From Escarpia spicata (taxonomy: Eukaryota; Annelida; Polychaeta; Sabellida; Siboglinidae), in assembly GCA_963995525.1 (NCBI GenBank), contig CAXEFP010000908.1, positions 310,001-374,000 of the forward strand: a stretch of 64,000 nucleotides of DNA, read 5' to 3'. The notes under the pieces were generated by a model. The model saw only the letters and a program-made list of their open reading frames with translations. It had not been told where the DNA came from and did no database searches. Position numbers and translations under genes: made by a program. Numbering within the stretch: position 1 is the first letter of the stretch; each line of letters begins with the position of its first letter. Below are positions 50,501-63,246 of the stretch, piece by piece.

Positions 50501-51509
50501 TTTCGGCGGAAGGATCCTTAATGTGGTCTTATCCCAAATAGATGATTTGCATGTTACAAATCTTCACGAAGGCTAGATTGATATCAAGCTACACACATAA
50601 CTAGATTAACCACAAATGGGAATGCATGTTACCGTTTTATCCCCGTCACGTAAGTTACAAGAACATATTACGTAAGTTATAGGTGTGAAAACTCATCCCC
50701 ATTTGATGTTTTATCTTGTCTAAAGCAGCAGTACATTCAGTACTCACGAGACAAACATGTCCCATGTCAAAATGTTCGAAACAAATTAATGCATATCACA
50801 GCAAAACGGTATTTGTAGTGCACTTTTTTCGGCGGAAGGATCCTTACTGTGGTCTTACCCCAAATAGATGTTTTGCATGTTACAAATCTTCACGAAGGCT
50901 AGATTGATATCAAGCTACACACATAACTAGATTAACCCCAAATGGGAATGCATGTTACCGTTTTATCCCCGTCACGTAAGTTACAAGAACATATTACGTA
51001 AGTTATAGATGTGAAAACTCATCCCCATTTGATGTTTTATCTTGTCTAAAGCAGCAGTACATTCAGTACTCACGAGACAAACATGTCCCATGTCAAAATG
51101 TTCGAAAAAAATTAATGCATATCACAGCAAAACGGTATTTGTAGTGCACTTTTTTCTGCGGAAGGATCCTTAATGTGGTCTTACCCCAAATAGATGTTTT
51201 GCATGTTACAAATCTTCACGAAGGCTAGATTGATATCAAGCTACACACATAACTAGATTAATCACAAATGGGAATGCATGTTACCGTTCTATCTCCGTCA
51301 CGTAAGTTACAAGAACATATTACATAAGTTATAGGTGTGAAAACTAATCCCCATTTGAAGTTTTTTCTTATCTAAAGCAGCAGTACATTCAGTACTCACG
51401 AGACAAACATGTCCCATGTCAAAGTGTTCGAAAAAAATTAATGCATATCACAGCAAAACGGTATTTGTAGTGCACTTTTTTCGGCGGAAGGATCCTTAAT
51501 GTGGTCTTA
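47598..51509 (+). repeat. Irregular twelve-monomer stretch before the 12-mer HOR
   Basis: It includes the earliest TGTCCAAAA/GGATCATT monomer (47924-48249) followed by GCTAAACACATAATTAG (48250-48575), the pair that becomes characteristic of the 12-mer to the right. It also includes alternating C and B monomers. Private changes are frequent: TATGTAAG near 48061, CACGAAACAAAC near 48138, CAAAAACAT near 48378, CAGCACAACGG near 48519, GGCTATATTTAT near 49268, GTGAACACT near 49381, TTACTAATC near 49904, TTTGATCTTG near 50058, ACCACAAAT near 50610 and TTCTGCGG near 51155. Confidence 0.82.
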
Positions 51510-54500
51510 TCCCAAATAGATGATTTGCATGTTACAAATCTTCACGAAGGCTAGATTGATATCAAGCTACACACATAACTAGATTAACCCCAAATGGGAA
51601 TGCATGTTACCGTTTTATCCCCGTCACGTAAGTTACAAGAACATATTACGTAAGTTATAGGTGTGAAAACTCATCCCCATTAGAAGTTTTTTCTTGTCTA
51701 AAGCAGCAGTACCTTCAGTACTCACGAGACAAACATGTCCCATATCAAAGTGTTCGAAAAAAATTAATGCATATCACAGCAAAACGGTATTTGTAATGCA
51801 CTTTTTTCGGCGGAAGGATATTTAATGTGGTCTTACCCCAAATATATGTTTTGCATGTTACAAATCTTCACGAAGGCTAGATTGATATCAAGCTACACAC
51901 ATAACTAGATTAACCCCAAATGGGAATGCATGTTACCGTTTTATCCCCGTCACGTAAGTTACAAGAACATATTACGTAAGTTATAGGTGTGAAAACTCAT
52001 CCCCATTTGATGTTTTATCTTGTCTAAAGCAGCAGTACATTCAGTACTCACGAGACAAACATGTCCCATGTCAAAATGTTCGAAAAAAATTAATGCATAT
52101 CACAGCAAAACGGTATTTATAGTGCACTTTTTTCGGCGGAAGGATTCTTAATGTGGTCTTACCCCAAATAGATGTTTTGCATGTTACAAATCTTCACGAA
52201 GGCTAGATTGATATCAAGCTACACACATAACTAGATTAATCACAAATGGGAATGCATGTTACCGTTCTATCTCCGTCACGTAAGTTACAAGAACATATTA
52301 CGTAAGTTATAGGTGTGAAAACTAATCCCCATTTGAAGTTTTTTCTTATCTAAAGCAGCAGTACATTCAGTACTCACGAGACAAACATGTCCCATGTCAA
52401 AGTGTTCGAAAAAAATTAATGCATATCACAGCAAAACGGTATTTGTAGTGCACTTTTTTCGGCGGAAGGATCCTTAATGTGGTCTTATCCCAAATAGATG
52501 ATTTGCATGTTACAAATCTTCACGAAGGCTAGATTGATATCAAGCTACACACATAACTAGATTAACCCCAAATGGGAATGCATGTTACCGTTTTATCCCC
52601 GTCACGTAAGTTACAAGAACATATTACGTAAGTTATAGGTGTGAAAACTCATCCCCATTTGATGTTTTATCTTGTCTAAAGCAGCAGTACATTCAGTACT
52701 CACGAGACAAACATGTCCCATGTAAAAATGTCCAAAAAAAATTAATGCATATCACAGGAAAACGGTATTTGTAGTGCACTTTTTTCGGCGGAAGGATCAT
52801 TACTGTGGTCTTACCCCAAATAGATGTTTTGCATGTTACAAATCTTCACGAAGGCTAGATTGATATCAAGCTAAACACATAATTAGATTAATCCCAAATG
52901 GGAATGCATGTTACCGTGTTATCCCCGTCACGTAAGTTACAAGAACATATTACGTAAGTTATAGGTGTGAAAACTCATCCCCATTTGATGTTTTATCTTG
53001 TCTAAAGCAGCAGTACATTCAGTACTCACGAGACAAACATGTCCCATGTCAAAATGTTCGAAAAAAATTAATGCATATCACAGCATAACGGTATTTGTAG
53101 TGCACTTTTTTCGGCGGAAGGATCCTTAATGTGGTCTTACCCCAAATAGATGTTTTGCATGTTACAAATCTTCACGAAGGCTAGATTGATATCAAGCTAC
53201 ACACATAACTAGATTAACCCCAAATGGGAATGCATGTTACCGTTTTATCCCCGTCACGTAAGTTACAAGAACATATTACGTAAGTTATAGGTGTGAAAAC
53301 TCATCCCCATTAGAAGTTTTTTCTTGTCTAAAGCAGCAGTACCTTCAGTACTCACGAGACAAACATGTCCCATATCAAAGTGTTCGAAAAAAATTAATGC
53401 ATATCACAGCAAAACGGTATTTGTAATGCACTTTTTTCGGCGGAAGGATATTTAATGTGGTCTTACCCCAAATATATGTTTTGCATGTTACAAATCTTCA
53501 CGAAGGCTAGATTGATATCAAGCTACACACATAACTAGATTAACCCCAAATGGGAATGCATGTTACCGTTTTATCCCCGTCACGTAAGTTACAAGAACAT
53601 ATTACGTAAGTTATAGGTGTGAAAACTCATCCCCATTTGATGTTTTATCTTGTCTAAAGCAGCAGTACATTCAGTACTCACGAGACAAACATGTCCCATG
53701 TGAAAATGTTCGAAAAAAATTAATGCATATCACAGCAAAACGGTATTTATAGTGCACTTTTTTCGGCGGAAGGATCCTTAATGTGGTCTTACCCCAAATA
53801 GATGTTTTGCATGTTACAAATCTTCACGAAGGCTAGATTGATATCAAGCTACACACATAACTAGATTAATCACAAATGGGAATGCATGTTACCGTTCTAT
53901 CTCCGTCACGTAAGTTACAAGAACATATTACGTAAGTTATAGGTGTGAAAACTCATCCCCATTTGATGTTTTATCTTGTCTAAAGCAGCAGTACATTCAG
54001 TACTCACGAGACAAACATGTCCCATGTCAAAATGTCCAAAAAAAATTAATGCATATCACAGCAAAACGGTATTTGTAGTGCACTTTTTTCGGCGGAAGGA
54101 TCATTACTGTGGTCTTACCCCAAATAGATGTTTTGCATGTTACAAATCTTCACGAAGGCTAGATTGATATCAAGCTAAACACATAATTAGATTAACCCCA
54201 AATGGGAATGCATGTTACCGTTTTATCCCCGTCACGTAAGTTACAAGAACATATTACGTAAGTTATAGGTGTGAAAACTCATCCCCATTTGATGTTTTAT
54301 CTTGTCTAAAGCAGCAGTACATTCAGTACTCACGAGACAAACATGTCCCATGTCAAAATGTTCGAAAAAAATTAATGCATATCACAGCATAACGGTATTT
54401 GTAGTGCACTTTTTTCGGCGGAAGGATCCTTAATGTGGTCTTACCCCAAATAGATGTTTTGCATGTTACAAATCTTCACGAAGGCTAGATTGATATCAAG

Positions 54501-55422
54501 CTACACACATAACTAGATTAACCCCAAATGGGAATGCATGTTACCGTTTTATCCCCGTCACGTAAGTTACAAGAACATATTACGTAAGTTATAGGTGTGA
54601 AAACTAATCCCCATTTGAAGTTTTTTCTTATCTAAAGCAGCAGTACATTCAGTACTCACGAGACAAACATGTCCCATGTCAAAGTGTTCGAAAAAAATTA
54701 ATGCATATCACAGCAAAACGGTATTTGTAGTGCACTTTTTTCGGCGGAAGGATCCTTAATGTGGTCTTATCCCAAATAGATGATTTGCATGTTACAAATC
54801 TTCACGAAGGCTAGATTGATATCAAGCTACACACATAACTAGATTAACCCCAAATGGGAATGCATGTTACCGTTTTATCCCCGTCACGTAAGTTACAAGA
54901 ACATATTACGTAAGTTATAGGTGTGAAAACTCATCCCCATTTGATGTTTTATCTTGTCTAAAGCAGCAGTACATTCAGTACTCACGAGACAAACATGTCC
55001 CATGTCAAAATGTCCAAAAAAAATTAATGCATATCACAGGAAAACGGTATTTGTAGTGCACTTTTTTCGGCGGAAGGATCATTACTGTGGTCTTACCCCA
55101 AATAGATGTTTTGCATGTTACAAATCTTCACGAAGGCTAGATTGATATCAAGCTAAACACATAATTAGATTAACCCCAAATGGGAATGCATGTTACCGTT
55201 TTATCCCCGTCACGTAAGTTACAAGAACATATTACGTAAGTTATAGGTGTGAAAACTCATCCCCATTTGATGTTTTATCTTTGTCTAAAGCAGCAGTACA
55301 TTCAGTACTCACGAGACAAACATGTCCCATGTCAAAATGTTCGAAACAAATTAATGCATATCACAGCATAACGGTATTTGTAGTGCACTTTTTTCGGCGG
55401 AAGGATCCTTAATGTGGTCTTA
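51510..55422 (+). repeat. 12-monomer HOR, copy 1 (3913 bp)
   Basis: Twelve monomers whose ordered marks recur at +3912 or +3913 bp. Body order A B C B B A B B B C B B. Marks: CATTAGAAG (51681, 53311), TTTATAGTGC with ATATATG, GTAAAAATGTCC with CACAGGAAAAC and GGATCATT, GCTAAACACATAATTAG, CAGCATAACGG, and ATCTTTGTCT in the last monomer (one inserted T, 55280-55282). Its first bases (TCCCAAATAGATGATTTG) differ from later copies, so the homology begins just after 51523. Private change: TGTGAAAATG at 53702. Confidence 0.92.
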
Positions 55423-58400
55423 CCCCAAATAGATGTTTTGCATGTTACAAATCTTCACGAAGGCTAGATTGATATCAAGCTACACACATAACTAGATTAA
55501 CCCCAAATGGGAATGCATGTTACCGTTTTATCCCCGTCACGTAAGTTACAAGAACATATTACGTAAGTTATAGGTGTGAAAACTCATCCCCATTAGAAGT
55601 TTTTTCTTGTCTAAAGCAGCAGTACCTTCAGTACTCACGAGACAAACATGTCCCATATCAAAGTGTTCGAAAAAAATTAATGCATATCACAGCAAAACGG
55701 TATTTGTAATGCACTTTTTTCGGCGGAAGGATATTTAATGTGGTCTTACCCCAAATATATGTTTTGCATGTTACAAATCTTCACGAAGGCTAGATTGATA
55801 TCAAGCTACACACATAACTAGATTAACCCCAAATGGGAATGCATGTTACCGTTTTATCCCCGTCACGTAAGTTACAAGAACATATTACGTAAGTTATAGG
55901 TGTGAAAACTCATCCCCATTTGATGTTTTATCTTGTCTAAAGCAGCAGTACATTCAGTACTCACGAGACAAACATGTCCCATGTCAAAATGTTCGAAAAA
56001 AATTAATGCATATCACAGCAAAACGGTATTTATAGTGCACTTTTTTCGGCGGAAGGATTCTTAATGTGGTCTTACCCCAAATAGATGTTTTGCATGTTAC
56101 AAATCTTCACGAAGGCTAGATTGATATCAAGCTACACACATAACTAGATTAATCACAAATGGGAATGCATGTTACCGTTCTATCTCCGTCACGTAAGTTA
56201 CAAGAACATATTACGTAAGTTATAGGTGTGAAAACTAATCCCCATTTGAAGTTTTTTCTTATCTAAAGCAGCAGTACATTCAGTACTCACGAGACAAACA
56301 TGTCCCATGTCAAAGTGTTCGAAAAAAATTAATGCATATCACAGCAAAACGGTATTTGTAGTGCACTTTTTTCGGCGGAAGGATCCTTAATGTGGTCTTA
56401 TCCCAAATAGATGATTTGCATGTTACAAATCTTCACGAAGGCTAGATTGATATCAAGCTACACACATAACTAGATTAACCCCAAATGGGAATGCATGTTA
56501 CCGTTTTATCCCCGTCACGTAAGTTACAAGAACATATTACGTAAGTTATAGGTGTGAAAACTCATCCCCATTTGATGTTTTATCTTGTCTAAAGCAGCAG
56601 TACATTCAGTACTCACGAGACAAACATGTCCCATGTAAAAATGTCCAAAAAAAATTAATGCATATCACAGGAAAACGGTATTTGTAGTGCACTTTTTTCG
56701 GCGGAAGGATCATTACTGTGGTCTTACCCCAAATAGATGTTTTGCATGTTACAAATCTTCACGAAGGCTAGATTGATATCAAGCTAAACACATAATTAGA
56801 TTAATCCCAAATGGGAATGCATGTTACCGTGTTATCCCCGTCACGTAAGTTACAAGAACATATTACGTAAGTTATAGGTGTGAAAACTCATCCCCATTTG
56901 ATGTTTTATCTTGTCTAAAGCAGCAGTACATTCAGTACTCACGAGACAAACATGTCCCATGTCAAAATGTTCGAAAAAAATTAATGCATATCACAGCATA
57001 ACGGTATTTGTAGTGCACTTTTTTCGGCGGAAGGATCCTTAATGTGGTCTTACCCCAAATAGATGTTTTGCATGTTACAAATCTTCACGAAGGCTAGATT
57101 GATATCAAGCTACACACATAACTAGATTAACCCCAAATGGGAATGCATGTTACCGTTTTATCCCCGTCACGTAAGTTACAAGAACATATTACGTAAGTTA
57201 TAGGTGTGAAAACTCATCCCCATTAGAAGTTTTTTCTTGTCTAAAGCAGCAGTACCTTCAGTACTCACGAGACAAACATGTCCCATATCAAAGTGTTCGA
57301 AAAAAATTAATGCATATCACAGCAAAACGGTATTTGTAATGCACTTTTTTCGGCGGAAGGATATTTAATGTGGTCTTACCCCAAATATATGTTTTGCATG
57401 TTACAAATCTTCACGAAGGCTAGATTGATATCAAGCTACACACATAACTAGATTAACCCCAAATGGGAATGCATGTTACCGTTTTATCCCCGTCACGTAA
57501 GTTACAAGAACATATTACGTAAGTTATAGGTGTGAAAACTCATCCCCATTTGATGTTTTATCTTGTCTAAAGCAGCAGTACATTCAGTACTCACGAGACA
57601 AACATGTCCCATGTCAAAATGTTCGAAAAAAATTAATGCATATCACAGCAAAACGGTATTTATAGTGCACTTTTTTCGGCGGAAGGATCCTTAATGTGGT
57701 CTTACCCCAAATAGATGTTTTGCATGTTACAAATCTTCACGAAGGCTAGATTGATATCAAGCTACACACATAACTAGATTAATCACAAATGGGAATGCAT
57801 GTTACCGTTCTATCTCCGTCACGTAAGTTACAAGAACATATTACGTAAGTTATAGGTGTGAAAACTCATCCCCATTTGATGTTTTATCTTGTCTAAAGCA
57901 GCAGTACATTCAGTACTCACGAGACAAACATGTCCCATGTCAAAATGTCCAAAAAAAATTAATGCATATCACAGCAAAACGGTATTTGTAGTGCACTTTT
58001 TTCGGCGGAAGGATCATTACTGTGGTCTTACCCCAAATAGATGTTTTGCATGTTACAAATCTTCACGAAGGCTAGATTGATATCAAGCTAAACACATAAT
58101 TAGATTAACCCCAAATGGGAATGCATGTTACCGTTTTATCCCCGTCACGTAAGTTACAAGAACATATTACGTAAGTTATAGGTGTGAAAACTCATCCCCA
58201 TTTGATGTTTTATCTTGTCTAAAGCAGCAGTACATTCAGTACTCACGAGACAAACATGTCCCATGTCAAAATGTTCGAAAAAAATTAATGCATATCACAG
58301 CATAACGGTATTTGTAGTGCACTTTTTTCGGCGGAAGGATCCTTAATGTGGTCTTACCCCAAATAGATGTTTTGCATGTTACAAATCTTCACGAAGGCTA

Positions 58401-59334
58401 GATTGATATCAAGCTACACACATAACTAGATTAACCCCAAATGGGAATGCATGTTACCGTTTTATCCCCGTCACGTAAGTTACAAGAACATATTACGTAA
58501 GTTATAGGTGTGAAAACTAATCCCCATTTGAAGTTTTTTCTTATCTAAAGCAGCAGTACATTCAGTACTCACGAGACAAACATGTCCCATGTCAAAGTGT
58601 TCGAAAAAAATTAATGCATATCACAGCAAAACGGTATTTGTAGTGCACTTTTTTCGGCGGAAGGATCCTTAATGTGGTCTTATCCCAAATAGATGATTTG
58701 CATGTTACAAATCTTCACGAAGGCTAGATTGATATCAAGCTACACACATAACTAGATTAACCCCAAATGGGAATGCATGTTACCTTTTATCCCCGTCACG
58801 TAAGTTACAAGAACATATTACGTAAGTTATAGGTGTGAAAACTCATCCCCATTTGATGTTTTATCTTGTCTAAAGCAGCAGTACATTCAGTACTCACGAG
58901 ACAAACATGTCCCATGTCAAAATGTCCAAAAAAAATTAATGCATATCACAGGAAAACGGTATTTGTAGTGCACTTTTTTCGGCGGAAGGATCATTACTGT
59001 GGTCTTACCCCAAATAGATGTTTTGCATGTTACAAATCTTCACGAAGGCTAGATTGATATCAAGCTAAACACATAATTAGATTAACCCCAAATGGGAATG
59101 CATGTTACCGTTTTATCCCCGTCACGTAAGTTACAAGAACATATTACGTAAGTTATAGGTGTGAAAACTCATCCCCATTTGATGTTTTATCTTTGTCTAA
59201 AGCAGCAGTACATTCAGTACTCACGAGACAAACATGTCCCATGTCAAAATGTTCGAAACAAATTAATGCATATCACAGCATAACGGTATTTGTAGTGCAC
59301 TTTTTTCGGCGGAAGGATCCTTAATGTGGTCTTA
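55423..59334 (+). repeat. 12-monomer HOR, copy 2 (3912 bp)
   Basis: It has the same marks as copy 1: CATTAGAAG at 55594 and 57224, GTAAAAATGTCC near 56636, ATCTTTGTCT near 59191. It has one new change, loss of a G giving TTACCTTTTATCC at 58784-58785, which copy 1 lacks and copy 3 shares. Copies 2 and 3 are therefore closer to each other than to copy 1. Confidence 0.93.
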
Positions 59335-62300
59335 CCCCAAATAGATGTTTTGCATGTTACAAATCTTCACGAAGGCTAGATTGATATCAAGCTACACACA
59401 TAACTAGATTAACCCCAAATGGGAATGCATGTTACCGTTTTATCCCCGTCACGTAAGTTACAAGAACATATTACGTAAGTTATAGGTGTGAAAACTCATC
59501 CCCATTAGAAGTTTTTTCTTGTCTAAAGCAGCAGTACCTTCAGTACTCACGAGACAAACATGTCCCATATCAAAGTGTTCGAAAAAAATTAATGCATATC
59601 ACAGCAAAACGGTATTTGTAATGCACTTTTTTCGGCGGAAGGATATTTAATGTGGTCTTACCCCAAATATATGTTTTGCATGTTACAAATCTTCACGAAG
59701 GCTAGATTGATATCAAGCTACACACATAACTAGATTAACCCCAAATGGGAATGCATGTTACCGTTTTATCCCCGTCACGTAAGTTACAAGAACATATTAC
59801 GTAAGTTATAGGTGTGAAAACTCATCCCCATTTGATGTTTTATCTTGTCTAAAGCAGCAGTACATTCAGTACTCACGAGACAAACATGTCCCATGTCAAA
59901 ATGTTCGAAAAAAATTAATGCATATCACAGCAAAACGGTATTTATAGTGCACTTTTTTCGGCGGAAGGATTCTTAATGTGGTCTTACCCCAAATAGATGT
60001 TTTGCATGTTACAAATCTTCACGAAGGCTAGATTGATATCAAGCTACACACATAACTAGATTAATCACAAATGGGAATGCATGTTACCGTTCTATCTCCG
60101 TCACGTAAGTTACAAGAACATATTACGTAAGTTATAGGTGTGAAAACTAATCCCCATTTGAAGTTTTTTCTTATCTAAAGCAGCAGTACATTCAGTACTC
60201 ACGAGACAAACATGTCCCATGTCAAAGTGTTCGAAAAAAATTAATGCATATCACAGCAAAACGGTATTTGTAGTGCACTTTTTTCGGCGGAAGGATCCTT
60301 AATGTGGTCTTATCCCAAATAGATGATTTGCATGTTACAAATCTTCACGAAGGCTAGATTGATATCAAGCTACACACATAACTAGATTAACCCCAAATGG
60401 GAATGCATGTTACCGTTTTATCCCCGTCACGTAAGTTACAAGAACATATTACGTAAGTTATAGGTGTGAAAACTCATCCCCATTTGATGTTTTATCTTGT
60501 CTAAAGCAGCAGTACATTCAGTACTCACGAGACAAACATGTCCCATGTAAAAATGTCCAAAAAAAATTAATGCATATCACAGGAAAACGGTATTTGTAGT
60601 GCACTTTTTTCGGCGGAAGGATCATTACTGTGGTCTTACCCCAAATAGATGTTTTGCATGTTACAAATCTTCACGAAGGCTAGATTGATATCAAGCTAAA
60701 CACATAATTAGATTAATCCCAAATGGGAATGCATGTTACCGTGTTATCCCCGTCACGTAAGTTACAAGAACATATTACGTAAGTTATAGGTGTGAAAACT
60801 CATCCCCATTTGATGTTTTATCTTGTCTAAAGCAGCAGTACATTCAGTACTCACGAGACAAACATGTCCCATGTCAAAATGTTCGAAAAAAATTAATGCA
60901 TATCACAGCATAACGGTATTTGTAGTGCACTTTTTTCGGCGGAAGGATCCTTAATGTGGTCTTACCCCAAATAGATGTTTTGCATGTTACAAATCTTCAC
61001 GAAGGCTAGATTGATATCAAGCTACACACATAACTAGATTAACCCCAAATGGGAATGCATGTTACCGTTTTATCCCCGTCACGTAAGTTACAAGAACATA
61101 TTACGTAAGTTATAGGTGTGAAAACTCATCCCCATTAGAAGTTTTTTCTTGTCTAAAGCAGCAGTACCTTCAGTACTCACGAGACAAACATGTCCCATAT
61201 CAAAGTGTTCGAAAAAAATTAATGCATATCACAGCAAAACGGTATTTGTAATGCACTTTTTTCGGCGGAAGGATATTTAATGTGGTCTTACCCCAAATAT
61301 ATGTTTTGCATGTTACAAATCTTCACGAAGGCTAGATTGATATCAAGCTACACACATAACTAGATTAACCCCAAATGGGAATGCATGTTACCGTTTTATC
61401 CCCGTCACGTAAGTTACAAGAACATATTACGTAAGTTATAGGTGTGAAAACTCATCCCCATTTGATGTTTTATCTTGTCTAAAGCAGCAGTACATTCAGT
61501 ACTCACGAGACAAACATGTCCCATGTCAAAATGTTCGAAAAAAATTAATGCATATCACAGCAAAACGGTATTTATAGTGCACTTTTTTCGGCGGAAGGAT
61601 CCTTAATGTGGTCTTACCCCAAATAGATGTTTTGCATGTTACAAATCTTCACGAAGGCTAGATTGATATCAAGCTACACACATAACTAGATTAATCACAA
61701 ATGGGAATGCATGTTACCGTTCTATCTCCGTCACGTAAGTTACAAGAACATATTACGTAAGTTATAGGTGTGAAAACTCGTCCCCATTTGATGTTTTATC
61801 TTGTCTAAAGCAGCAGTACATTCAGTACTCACGAGACAAACATGTCCCATGTCAAAATGTCCAAAAAAAATTAATGCATATCACAGCAAAACGGTATTTG
61901 TAGTGCACTTTTTTCGGCGGAAGGATCATTACTGTGGTCTTACCCCAAATAGATGTTTTGCATGTTACAAATCTTCACGAAGGCTAGATTGATATCAAGC
62001 TAAACACATAATTAGATTAACCCCAAATGGGAATGCATGTTACCGTTTTATCCCCGTCACGTAAGTTACAAGAACATATTACGTAAGTTATAGGTGTGAA
62101 AACTCATCCCCATTTGATGTTTTATCTTGTCTAAAGCAGCAGTACATTCAGTACTCACGAGACAAACATGTCCCATGTCAAAATGTTCGAAAAAAATTAA
62201 TGCATATCACAGCATAACGGTATTTGTAGTGCACTTTTTTCGGCGGAAGGATCCTTAATGTGGTCTTACCCCAAATAGATGTTTTGCATGTTACAAATCT

Positions 62301-63246
62301 TCACGAAGGCTAGATTGATATCAAGCTACACACATAACTAGATTAACCCCAAATGGGAATGCATGTTACCGTTTTATCCCCGTCACGTAAGTTACAAGAA
62401 CATATTACGTAAGTTATAGGTGTGAAAACTAATCCCCATTTGAAGTTTTTTCTTATCTAAAGCAGCAGTACATTCAGTACTCACGAGACAAACATGTCCC
62501 ATGTCAAAGTGTTCGAAAAAAATTAATGCATATCACAGCAAAACGGTATTTGTAGTGCACTTTTTTCGGCGGAAGGATCCTTAATGTGGTCTTATCCCAA
62601 ATAGATGATTTGCATGTTACAAATCTTCACGAAGGCTAGATTGATATCAAGCTACACACATAACTAGATTAACCCCAAATGGGAATGCATGTTACCTTTT
62701 ATCCCCGTCACGTAAGTTACAAGAACATATTACGTAAGTTATAGGTGTGAAAACTCATCCCCATTTGATGTTTTATCTTGTCTAAAGCAGCAGTACATTC
62801 AGTACTCACGAGACAAACATGTCCCATGTCAAAATGTCCAAAAAAAATTAATGCATATCACAGGAAAACGGTATTTGTAGTGCACTTTTTTCGGCGGAAG
62901 GATCATTACTGTGGTCTTACCCCAAATAGATGTTTTGCATGTTACAAATCTTCACGAAGGCTAGATTGATATCAAGCTAAACACATAATTAGATTAACCC
63001 CAAATGGGAATGCATGTTACCGTTTTATCCCCGTCACGTAAGTTACAAGAACATATTACGTAAGTTATAGGTGTGAAAACTCATCCCCATTTGATGTTTT
63101 ATCTTTGTCTAAAGCAGCAGTACATTCAGTACTCACGAGACAAACATGTCCCATGTCAAAATGTTCGAAACAAATTAATGCATATCACAGCATAACGGTA
63201 TTTGTAGTGCACTTTTTTCGGCGGAAGGATCCTTAATGTGGTCTTA
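59335..63246 (+). repeat. 12-monomer HOR, copy 3 (3912 bp)
   Basis: CATTAGAAG at 59506 and 61136, GTAAAAATGTCC near 60547, the G deletion after 62696 (3912 bp from copy 2) and ATCTTTGTCT near 63104. The only private change I noticed is CTCGTCCCC at 61780. The near-identity of copies 2 and 3 over 3.9 kb implies very recent amplification. Confidence 0.93.

Noticed and set aside
837..62969. 51 similar 63- to 87-codon open frames on the + strand, for example 837-1028, 1163-1354, 25939-26202 and 62778-62969
   Set aside because: They recur at multiples of the 326-bp period, those I checked begin with TTG except the ATG at 837, have no ribosome-binding context, end in the next monomer at a fixed TGA, and are closed in most monomers by one substitution. 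They are products of the satellite, not genes.
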